Assembly: GCA_900549185.1 (NCBI GenBank)
Contig: URNM01000038.1
Span: 1 to 14,180, forward strand
Reading direction: 5' to 3'
From: an uncultured Collinsella sp.
GTDB taxonomy: Bacteria > Actinomycetota > Coriobacteriia > Coriobacteriales > Coriobacteriaceae
DNA length: 14,180 nt
The notes under the pieces are model-generated. The model saw nothing but the letters and a program-made list of their open reading frames with translations, had not been told where the DNA came from and ran no database searches. Positions within the stretch are counted from its first letter, which is position 1; each line of letters begins with the position of its first letter. Position numbers and translations under genes: made by a program. Of the stretch, positions 7,168 to 12,907 are shown one piece after another.

Positions 7168-7413
7168 ATGAAGAAGTCGACGTTTAACACCCTGCTTGTC
7201 GGTGGCGGTTTTCTGCTTGGTACGGCCGGCATCAAGCTGCTCACCAGCGCTCCGGTCAAGAATGCCTGCGTGCAGGGCATCGCGTGCGGTATGCGCGTCA
7301 AGAACTGCTACCAGGACATGGTCGAGCAGGCCAAGGCCAATGTCGATGACATGGTTGCCGAGGCTGCCTACATCACCCAGAGCGAGGCCGCTGCTGATGA
7401 GGCAGCCGAGTAA
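7168..7413 (+). CDS. Small DUF6110-like membrane protein
   Basis: This is an 81-residue protein with a short basic N-terminus, one hydrophobic segment (about 8-26, rich in Gly), three cysteines (C34, C40, C47) and an acidic, Ala/Glu-rich tail. It resembles the DUF6110 proteins I know from genes just upstream of heavy-metal P-type ATPases in Firmicutes. That assignment is by pattern, not search. The start ATG at 7168 follows AAAAGGAG by 6 bases; the longer frame upstream lacks such a site. The ATPase gene starts 18 bp after its stop, so the two are surely co-transcribed. A role as a small regulatory or metal-handing partner of the ATPase is inference from position and cysteines. Confidence 0.7.
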   Translation: MKKSTFNTLLVGGGFLLGTAGIKLLTSAPVKNACVQGIACGMRVKNCYQDMVEQAKANVDDMVAEAAYITQSEAAADEAAE

Positions 7414-7431
7414 CGCTCCCAGGCACAAACT

Positions 7432-9507
7432 ATGAGATTCTCGATTATTAGCGAGATCCCCGGCAGGACCCGTCTTCAATTGGCGGGTCCTGTGCCAGAG
7501 AGCGATCTCGATGCACTTCTTAAGCTCAGCGGCGATATCGACGGCGTGCACAAGGTACGCGTTTATGGCCGTATTGGCCAGATGGCGCTCGAATATGACG
7601 AGCAGTGTCGTGCGGGCGTACTCGACGCCCTGGGTGCGCTCGATGCCCAGGCCATTGCCGACGCAAAGACGGGTTACGTGATGCAGCTTGAGCCGCGCAA
7701 GCACAAGCTCGTCATGGATCTTGCCACACTTATCGGCGCCCACTACGCGCGCCGCTGGTTCCTGCCTACGCCTCTGCGTGCGGTGTTTGTCGTGGCCGGT
7801 TACATGGCATTTTTGCGCGCCGCTCTCCACGAGCTCGCACAACCGCGCCTGACCGTCCCCGTGCTCGACGCCTCGGCCATCGGCATCTCGTTCGTCAAGC
7901 GCGACGTCGACACCGCGGGTCAGACGATGTTCCTGCTCAACGTGGGCGAGCTGCTCGAGGACTACACACGCGCCATGAGCGAAAACGAGCTCATCAACTC
8001 GCTGCTCGACGTGCCTGATAAGGCACAAAAAGTGGTCGGCGACACTGAGGTGAGCGTTGCCGCCACCGAGCTTGAGCCCGGCGACTTGGTCGCCGTGCGC
8101 ACCGGCATGTCCATCTGCATTGACGGTGTGGTCGAACAGGGGAGCGCCATGGTCAACCAGGCGACCCTGACCGGCGAGCCGCTTGCCGTCGAGCGCAGCG
8201 CAGGCGACGACGTGTTCGCCGGCACCGTCGTGGAAGACGGCAGCATCTTGGTGCGTGTGCGCGCCAATACGGCTCAGACCAAGCTCCGCTCGATCGTCTC
8301 GCTCGTGCAGACGGCCGACTCGCTCAAGTCCGAGGGTCAGTCGCACATGGAGGACCTCGCCAACAAGATCGTCCCGTGGAACTTCCTGCTTGCGGGTCTG
8401 GTCGCGCTCACCACGCGCAGCCTCATCAAGACCTCGGCGGCGTTGATGGTCGACTACTCGTGCGCACTCAAGCTCACGGGTTCCGTTGCCGTCATGACCG
8501 CTATGAGCGATGCCGCCAAGATGGGCGTCATGGTCAAGGGCGCGAAGTACTTTGAGTCGTTTGCCAAGGCCGATACCATCGTGTTTGATAAGACCGGCAC
8601 GCTCACCGAGGCGCAGCCGCGTCTTGCCTGCGTGCTCACCACCGATGGCTGGAGCGAGGACGAGATTCTGCGCCTTTCCGCTTGCTTGGAGGAGCATTTC
8701 CCGCATCCGGTGGCACGCGCCGTGGTCAATGCGGCACGCGAGCGCGAGCTCGAGCACCGCGAGCGCCATGCCGCCGTCGAGTACATCGTGGCGCACGGCA
8801 TCGCTTCGTCCATTGAAGGGCGTCGCGCCATCATCGGTTCCGCACACTTTGTATTTGAGGACGAGGGTGCGCAGCTTGAGTCCGACATCAAGGAGCAAAT
8901 CGACCTCAAGATGCAGGGCCTGTCGCCGCTGTATCTGGCGGTCGATGGCAAGGTCGTCGGCGTGCTCGGTATCGAGGATCCGCTCAAGCCCGGGGTCCGT
9001 GAGGCTATCGCCGACCTGCATGCGCTGGGCGTCAAGCATGTCGTTATGCTCACGGGCGATTCGGAACGCACAGCCGAGCGCATTGCGCGAGAGGCGGGGG
9101 TCGACGAGTTTAAGGCCGAGCTGCTGCCCGAGGACAAGTACGCCTATGTGGAGCGCATTAAGAGCGAGGGGCGCCACGTTGCCATGGTGGGCGACGGCGT
9201 CAACGATTCGCCAGCGCTCGGTTTGGCCGATGTGGGTCTGGCCATGGGCGGCGGAAGCGACATCGCCAAGGAGGTTGCCGATATCATCCTGACCGATACG
9301 GATCTCGCTGCGATCGTGCGCCTGCGGCGCATGAGCCAGGGCCTCGTTGATCGTCTGACGAGCTCCTACTCTAAGGTGATGCTCACCAACTCAGCGCTCT
9401 TGGCACTGGGTATTACCGGCGCGATTACCCCGCAGACGTCGTCGCTGTTGCACAACGGCTCGACGATTGCGTACAGCTTGGACAACGCGAAAGCGTATCT
9501 GCGTTAG
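7432..9507 (+). CDS. Heavy-metal translocating P1B-type ATPase with SCA membrane motif
   Basis: This 691-residue ion pump should move a metal ion across the cytoplasmic membrane using ATP. The N-terminus (1-70) is ferredoxin-like (PGRTRL, 10-15) without a CxxC metal site. The actuator loop has TGE (247-249), the phosphorylation site is DKTGT (386-390), the nucleotide domain has HP (425-426), and the hinge has TGDS (541-544) and MVGDGVNDSPAL (585-596). In the transmembrane metal site, the CPC/SPC/TPC motif of known classes is replaced by YSCALKL (342-348), with no proline. I recall SCA as the mark of a less-studied P1B subgroup, so the metal cannot be named; divalent Mn, Fe or Zn are all possible. 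The ribosome site before 7432 is weak, in keeping with coupling to the upstream small gene. Confidence 0.9.
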   Translation: MRFSIISEIPGRTRLQLAGPVPESDLDALLKLSGDIDGVHKVRVYGRIGQMALEYDEQCRAGVLDALGALDAQAIADAKTGYVMQLEPRKHKLVMDLATLIGAHYARRWFLPTPLRAVFVVAGYMAFLRAALHELAQPRLTVPVLDASAIGISFVKRDVDTAGQTMFLLNVGELLEDYTRAMSENELINSLLDVPDKAQKVVGDTEVSVAATELEPGDLVAVRTGMSICIDGVVEQGSAMVNQATLTGEPLAVERSAGDDVFAGTVVEDGSILVRVRANTAQTKLRSIVSLVQTADSLKSEGQSHMEDLANKIVPWNFLLAGLVALTTRSLIKTSAALMVDYSCALKLTGSVAVMTAMSDAAKMGVMVKGAKYFESFAKADTIVFDKTGTLTEAQPRLACVLTTDGWSEDEILRLSACLEEHFPHPVARAVVNAARERELEHRERHAAVEYIVAHGIASSIEGRRAIIGSAHFVFEDEGAQLESDIKEQIDLKMQGLSPLYLAVDGKVVGVLGIEDPLKPGVREAIADLHALGVKHVVMLTGDSERTAERIAREAGVDEFKAELLPEDKYAYVERIKSEGRHVAMVGDGVNDSPALGLADVGLAMGGGSDIAKEVADIILTDTDLAAIVRLRRMSQGLVDRLTSSYSKVMLTNSALLALGITGAITPQTSSLLHNGSTIAYSLDNAKAYLR

Positions 9508-9526
9508 GGTTTTCGATTGAGCTTAT

Positions 9527-9573
9527 GGCCTGCACCCGGGCGGTACCGCAGCCGCCAGGGTGCAGGCCTTTTT
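9527..9573 (+). terminator. Rho-independent terminator after the P-type ATPase
   Basis: An 11-bp perfect stem, GGCCTGCACCC (9527-9537) with GGGTGCAGGCC (9558-9568), is followed by TTTTT (9569-9573). It starts 20 bases after the ATPase stop. The convergent gene's stop codon overlaps its T-tract. On the minus strand the hairpin has no T-run after it, so it works mainly for the plus strand. Confidence 0.88.
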
Positions 9574-10006
9574 AGGCAAGTGCAGCTTTGATGGCAGGGG
9601 CTTCGGTGAGCTGCTCGGCTGCCTTTTCGTCTGAGCTGTCGAGTGCTGCCAGACTGCGGTAGACCCACTCGTTGACCTGGGTGTTCTTGACGCCTGCGGT
9701 CTGCATAAGGGCGCCTACCTCGCGGATTGCTGCGAACAGATCGGCTTTGGGACCCGCGAGCTCGACCTCGATGCCGTGGTAGGCGGCCACGCCGCGGTTC
9801 TCACTCACGTGGTCGATAAAGCCCTCGACGGTCTCAAGCTGCTGGGCGAGAGCCGCATCATCGTCAGCGTCCAGCGCGACGAGTGCGTTCGATACCGTGA
9901 GGGCGGGATGTCCGCAGGGAACAAAGCCCTCGATCACATCCATAGCTTCGGTAATGGTTGAGCCCAGACCTGCGAGGGCATTGACGATTTGCTGCTTGGT
10001 ATCCAT
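9572..10006 (-). CDS. Hypothetical protein, 144 aa
   Basis: I do not recognise this family. The protein is soluble, acidic and mostly helical, with no signal peptide or membrane segment. Visible features are a CGHPALTVSNALVALDADDD stretch (31-50), a single cysteine at position 31, and an Ala/Glu-rich C-terminus. The frame stays open far upstream, into the ssrA gene, but the ATG at 10004-10006 is the right start: AAAGGA lies about 7 bases before it, and a longer protein would have to be read across the ssrA promoter and 5' end. It is convergent with the metal ATPase and divergent from ssrA. It was probably resident before the prophage arrived, because it lies on the chromosomal side of ssrA. 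Confidence 0.7.
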   Translation of the reverse strand: MDTKQQIVNALAGLGSTITEAMDVIEGFVPCGHPALTVSNALVALDADDDAALAQQLETVEGFIDHVSENRGVAAYHGIEVELAGPKADLFAAIREVGALMQTAGVKNTQVNEWVYRSLAALDSSDEKAAEQLTEAPAIKAALA

Positions 10007-10182
10007 AACGGTCCTTTCGACGGGTCGATTGTGCTTGGCGAAAATATACGTGACGAGATCGGTAGCAAAAGTGCGAAGTGCAGCGCACATTGGGGTCTTC
10101 ACAGCTCGTGCATAGAACAGCTGTCCGCTTTCAGAACGTGGTAAGATAACACTCCACAAGCGGGGCTCGCCCCGTATGTTCC

Positions 10183-10211
10183 TTGAAAAGTCGACGGGTG
10201 TTGGGTACTCG
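10183..10211 (+). promoter_or_regulatory. Candidate ssrA promoter
   Basis: TTGAAA (10183-10188) and TACTCG (10206-10211) are 17 bp apart and lie 33 bases before the mature tmRNA end, leaving a short leader for RNase P to remove. The -10 is poor. A small hairpin, CGGGG-CTCG-CCCCG, lies just upstream at 10161-10174. Confidence 0.35.
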
Positions 10212-10243
10212 TGCCCAATGCTATCCAGACTTTCCCGACATTC

Positions 10244-10607
10244 GGGGGCGACTGGTTTCGACACGATAGCTCTGAGAGAGGAAGCAAGCCGAGGTCTCCT
10301 CGCCTCGTTAAACAGGGGTACCGTCAAATTGAATTGACAACAACTCTTCTTTTGAGCCTATGGCTCTCGCTGCTTAGTTTATAGCGGCGCGTCAACCCGG
10401 TGATTTCCCCGACACCGGCGCGACGTCATTTTAGGGGAATGCTCCTGCGCACGTAATCGGTATGGCGCAGGCTAAGACCGAACCGGTTAGGACGCCGCGA
10501 GCGTGTCGCTGCGCGCAAAGCGTCCGAGACAAAACCAGCGACTGAGCTTGGAGATGCCAATCAGGGGGCTTTCGTGGACCGGAGTTCGATTCTCCGCGCC
10601 TCCACCA
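10244..10607 (+). ncRNA. ssrA: Transfer-messenger RNA (tmRNA)
   Basis: This one-piece tmRNA of 364 nt rescues stalled ribosomes and tags the unfinished protein for proteolysis. The 5' end GGGGGCGACTGGTTTCGACA and the 3' end CGCCTCCACCA pair as a 7-bp acceptor stem (10244-10250 with 10597-10603, one G-U), and CCA is encoded. The T arm is CGGAG-TTCGATT-CTCCG (10580-10596). The tag frame, bounded upstream by an in-frame TGA two codons earlier, runs from about GAC at 10336 to TAG at 10375-10377 and gives DNNSSFEPMALAA, ending in the usual ALAA degron. The exact resume codon (ATT or GAC) is not certain. The gene is intact although a prophage adjoins its 3' end, so that end was rebuilt on integration. 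Confidence 0.95.
10580..10607 (+). other. Presumed prophage attachment site in the ssrA 3' end
   Basis: The T arm and acceptor end of ssrA are a common target for phage tyrosine integrases. Here phage lysis genes begin within about 100 bp of the CCA end, and chromosomal genes lie on the other side, so the core of the attachment site should lie in this stretch. The second copy would be at the far prophage end, outside the window. The boundaries given are approximate. Confidence 0.55.
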
Positions 10608-10677
10608 ACTGTTCAGTAGGCGAACATATGCAGGTGTTCGTCGTTAGGCGGGCGTTCGTATTGCTCGTCGAATAGAG

Positions 10678-10703
10678 GAAGCCGCTCCATACGGGGCGGC
10701 TTC
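10678..10703. terminator. Hairpin at the end of the prophage lysis operon
   Basis: GAAGCCGCTCC (10678-10688) pairs with GGGGCGGCTTC (10693-10703) as an 11-bp stem with one G-U and an ATAC loop. It lies 8 bases past the last phage gene. T-tracts are weak on both strands (TTT on plus, TATT on minus), so it could serve both the phage operon and ssrA transcription. Confidence 0.6.
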
Positions 10704-10711
10704 TTTGCGTT

Positions 10712-11023
10712 CTAGGCCTGCGGCATGATCTCCTGCTCGCCGCCCTCGTCCATGTACGGCATGAGGAACACGCCGCCCTGCTCGGTGGTAAGCAGCAGGT
10801 ACTCGCGGTTGTGCTCGTCGCACACGATTTCCTGGCCGATGCCCTCGGGCAGGTCGTATATGGGGCCGTCCGTGCGGGCTTGCCTCACGGTCACGTCTTG
10901 CGCTCCCATGGCCTGCGACGCGCAGCTGGCGGCGGCCAGGACGATGAACAGCAGGACGACCGCCGCGAGGATGGGGCCGCACCCGCCGTTGCGCTCCTCG
11001 TCTGCGGGGCTCGGGTACGGCAT
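10712..11023 (-). CDS. Small membrane protein, DUF6440-like
   Basis: This 103-residue protein has a short N-terminus rich in Pro, Glu and Gly, one membrane segment (about 17-36) ending in AAASC, and a compact C-terminal part with a YLLLTTEQGGVFLMPYMDEGG stretch (80-100). The C-terminal pattern recalls DUF6440 domains found in Firmicutes and actinobacterial phages, but this is by eye only. The AAASC could be read as a lipobox, though the 16 residues before the hydrophobic part make a plain anchor more likely. It starts 3 bases after the amidase stop and is the last gene of the prophage, the usual place for lysogenic-conversion or cell-surface cargo genes. Function unknown. Confidence 0.65.
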   Translation of the reverse strand: MPYPSPADEERNGGCGPILAAVVLLFIVLAAASCASQAMGAQDVTVRQARTDGPIYDLPEGIGQEIVCDEHNREYLLLTTEQGGVFLMPYMDEGGEQEIMPQA

Positions 11024-11026
11024 GGC

Positions 11027-11839
11027 CTATCCCACCTTCACCAGATAGTCGTCGGCCTCTGGCTTGCCCGTGGCCTTGCCCACGGCGATGTAGCGCGTTG
11101 CGCCGCTGTAGCCCGTGTATCGGCCCCACACGTAGCCGTCGGCGATCTTGTACCAGTTATCCAGCGTCACGGTCTCGCCGCTGGAATAGTGCGCCACCTC
11201 GGTGCCGCCCAGGCCGGGGGCGTCGCGCACGCGCAGGTAGTCCACAGTGCAGCGGTAGGTGCCGCCGAAGTTCTCGGTCGTTTCCTGCTGCGCAGGCTGC
11301 GGCTGCGGGACGGCTGCGGGGGCGCTTCCAGCAGTGATGCCGAAGCATTCCAGGTAGATGCGCGCCAGCTCGTCCAGGTTGCCGTTGAACTTCTCGCGGT
11401 CGCCGTCGTTGTCGATGAAGCCGTTCTCGCACAGGCGGTAGTTGATGCCGCGCGCGGCGGCTCGGTTCGGGTTCGCGAGGTCGGAACGGCGCACCAGCTT
11501 CTCGGAGCGCCCGGGCATGAACGCCGCCAGCTTGTCGGCCAGCGCATTGTCGTACTCGTCAGGCTCGAAGCCTGACTTGATGATGACGTGCGCGCCGTGG
11601 GCCGTGGCGATGCCGCTGGCGTCCATGTGCAGCTCCACCACTGGCGCGTCGGTGCTCAGGCGGTTAAGCCCGCCGTCGGCGTACCAGTTGCGGGACGTAT
11701 CGCCCAGCTCGACCTCGGAACCGCCCAGTTCCTTGATTCGCTGGCCCAGGGCGCGAACGCGCTCGGCCTCGGTGCAGCCGCCTGCGCAGCAGCCGGGGTC
11801 GCCAGCGCCGTGGCCGCAGATGATGAACAGTTTAGCCAT
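11027..11839 (-). CDS. Phage endolysin: N-acetylmuramoyl-L-alanine amidase with SH3-like domain
   Basis: This 270-residue endolysin cuts the bond between N-acetylmuramic acid and L-alanine in peptidoglycan to release phage. The Amidase_3 zinc site is visible: H10 in the ICGHG motif, E24, H71 in ELHMDAS, and the catalytic Glu E138 in LCENGF. After a Pro/Gln linker (about 172-188), residues 195-268 form a bacterial SH3-like wall-binding domain (YLRVRDAPGL, GETVTLDNWYKIADGYVWGR). The start follows GGAAGGAG. It lies 3 bases after the holin stop, so translation is probably coupled. There is no signal peptide, which fits release through the holin. An unusual cluster of three cysteines (17, 18, 22) lies near the active site. 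Confidence 0.92.
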   Translation of the reverse strand: MAKLFIICGHGAGDPGCCAGGCTEAERVRALGQRIKELGGSEVELGDTSRNWYADGGLNRLSTDAPVVELHMDASGIATAHGAHVIIKSGFEPDEYDNALADKLAAFMPGRSEKLVRRSDLANPNRAAARGINYRLCENGFIDNDGDREKFNGNLDELARIYLECFGITAGSAPAAVPQPQPAQQETTENFGGTYRCTVDYLRVRDAPGLGGTEVAHYSSGETVTLDNWYKIADGYVWGRYTGYSGATRYIAVGKATGKPEADDYLVKVG

Positions 11840-11842
11840 TGC

Positions 11843-12148
11843 CTACTCCTTCCCGCCTACGGTCACGCCCAACAGGGCGTCGAGCCACTTGGATGTGATG
11901 CCCACCGACTTGAACAGCGTGTAGGCCGCCTGCACGCCGCCTACCACGGCGAAGGCGCACGTGACCCATGCGCCCGGGTCTGCGGGCACGCCGCCCACGA
12001 AGCCGGTCACGACGCCCGCCAGGAGCGAGCAGCCTAGCGCCAGGATGCGCGCGGCCTTGCCGGTCATGGCCTCGGTCTTGATCAGCTGCACCGCGAACGG
12101 CACGGCGAAAGACAGCACGATGGCTGCGATTGCTTGCATTTCTGTCAT
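11843..12148 (-). CDS. Phage holin
   Basis: This 101-residue membrane protein has three hydrophobic segments (about 5-22, 34-53 and 60-82) and a short charged end, the layout of class I holins. Holins collect in the cytoplasmic membrane and open it at a set time so that the endolysin reaches the wall. The ATG at 12146-12148 is preferred over an upstream in-frame ATG because AAAGGAA precedes it by 6 bases. It lies directly before the amidase gene. Assignment rests on membrane topology and position; the exact holin family is not recognised. Confidence 0.82.
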   Translation of the reverse strand: MTEMQAIAAIVLSFAVPFAVQLIKTEAMTGKAARILALGCSLLAGVVTGFVGGVPADPGAWVTCAFAVVGGVQAAYTLFKSVGITSKWLDALLGVTVGGKE

Positions 12149-12161
12149 TTCGGATTCCTTT

Positions 12162-12575
12162 CTATCGAGCCGATTCCTTGTAGAGCAGGTCAACGCGGTC
12201 GGCGATGTGGTCGACCTTCGCCGCCATGCCCTGGCTGCGCGCCTGGCTGTTCGCCAGGTCGGCGTGCAGCACCTCGTTGGAGGTCACGACGGACTCCATG
12301 AGCGCCTTCATAGCCTCCATCAGCGCGTTGCTGCGCTCCATCTGCGCGGCGATGCGGCCCTCCATCTGGCTGCGCTCGCGGTCGCGCTGCGCCCGCTCGT
12401 TCACCTCGTCCTGCTTTCGCTCCTCGCGCTTGAGGTCGATGTTCGCCTTGCGCTCGTTCTGGGCCTTGAACTCTTCGAGGAACTGCTTGCCGAAGTACAG
12501 GACCACTAGGACGAGCAGCGCGCCGAAAAGCGACCCTGGGCCGTACGGCGCGAAGATTTCCAGCACGTCGGTCAT
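12162..12575 (-). CDS. Membrane-anchored coiled-coil protein of the lysis cassette
   Basis: This is a 137-residue protein with one membrane segment near the N-terminus (about 14-29), then about 100 charged residues predicted by eye to be a continuous coiled coil rich in Lys, Arg, Glu and Gln. The ending, with HIADRVDLLYKE (123-134), resembles XhlA-type haemolysin or tail-associated coiled coils. The start at 12573-12575 is set by GGAGGTG 9 bases upstream; the longer frame runs through a terminator. It lies 13 bases before the holin. In topology it is like an inner-membrane spanin, but spanins belong to phages of Gram-negative hosts, so a holin partner or lysis-timing role is more likely here. 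Function unknown. Confidence 0.7.
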   Translation of the reverse strand: MTDVLEIFAPYGPGSLFGALLVLVVLYFGKQFLEEFKAQNERKANIDLKREERKQDEVNERAQRDRERSQMEGRIAAQMERSNALMEAMKALMESVVTSNEVLHADLANSQARSQGMAAKVDHIADRVDLLYKESAR

Positions 12576-12630
12576 TCGTTTTCTCACCTCCTCGAATCGC
12601 TGCCGCGATTGTCCGCGAGGTGTCGCCGGG

Positions 12631-12659
12631 CAAAAGAAAAGCGCCCCCGAAGGGGCGCT
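12631..12659 (-). terminator. Strong Rho-independent terminator inside the phage operon
   Basis: Read on the minus strand, GCGCCCC-TTCG-GGGGCGC (12641-12658) is a 7-bp perfect stem (8 bp with the flanking A-T) with a stable UUCG loop, followed by TTTTCTTTTG (12640-12631). It comes 3 bases after the stop of the 81-aa gene and 56 bases before the start of the coiled-coil gene, splitting the reverse transcriptase pair from the lysis genes. Confidence 0.88.
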
Positions 12660-12661
12660 CG

Positions 12662-12907
12662 CTACTCCTGCGGCGCTTCCGGCTGGTCGGGCTCCATGGC
12701 TTCCAGCTCGTTGATGCGGTCGCGCCACGTCTGGCGCTGCGAGATGATCTCGGCCACCTCCTTGGCAGCTGCGGCGATGGCCGAGAGCAGGTCGGTGATG
12801 GACGATGCGGAGAAGATGCGCTCCACCGCCTTCATGACCTTGTAGTCGCTCTGCTCAAGCTGCTGTTTGTAGCCGTTGATCTCCCCGGCGATTTCCTGTT
12901 CCGTCAT
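12662..12907 (-). CDS. Small helical phage protein, 81 aa, coupled to the reverse transcriptase
   Basis: This 81-residue acidic, all-helical protein carries the pattern SDYKVMKAVE (20-29) ... QRQTWRDRINELE (57-69). I recall this pattern in short proteins encoded between tail-fibre and lysis genes of many Firmicutes and actinobacterial prophages, with no defined function. GGAAGGAG lies 6 bases before the ATG. Its ATG overlaps the reverse transcriptase TGA as ATGA, so the two are translated together, and a strong terminator follows it directly. It may be a partner of the reverse transcriptase or a tail-fibre assembly factor; the sequence does not decide. It is not a clear match to the Avd accessory protein of diversity-generating retroelements, which is longer. 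Confidence 0.72.
   Translation of the reverse strand: MTEQEIAGEINGYKQQLEQSDYKVMKAVERIFSASSITDLLSAIAAAAKEVAEIISQRQTWRDRINELEAMEPDQPEAPQE

Noticed and set aside
6382..9177. 931-codon open frame on the minus strand
   Set aside because: It lies opposite the ABC subunit, DUF6110 and P-type ATPase genes, all with intact motifs. Its translation is low-complexity, rich in His, Arg and Leu, as expected for the antisense of high-GC coding DNA.
10007..10327. N-terminal extension of the 144-aa gene to 251 aa
   Set aside because: The extension would be read across the ssrA promoter and mature 5' end; a good ribosome site exists at 10006.
10811..11575. 254-codon open frame on the plus strand
   Set aside because: It is antisense to the endolysin gene, whose zinc ligands and ribosome site are clear; the translation is low-complexity.
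12576..12728. N-terminal extension of the coiled-coil protein
   Set aside because: It runs through a strong minus-strand terminator and overlaps the 81-aa gene; GGAGGTG marks the start at 12575.
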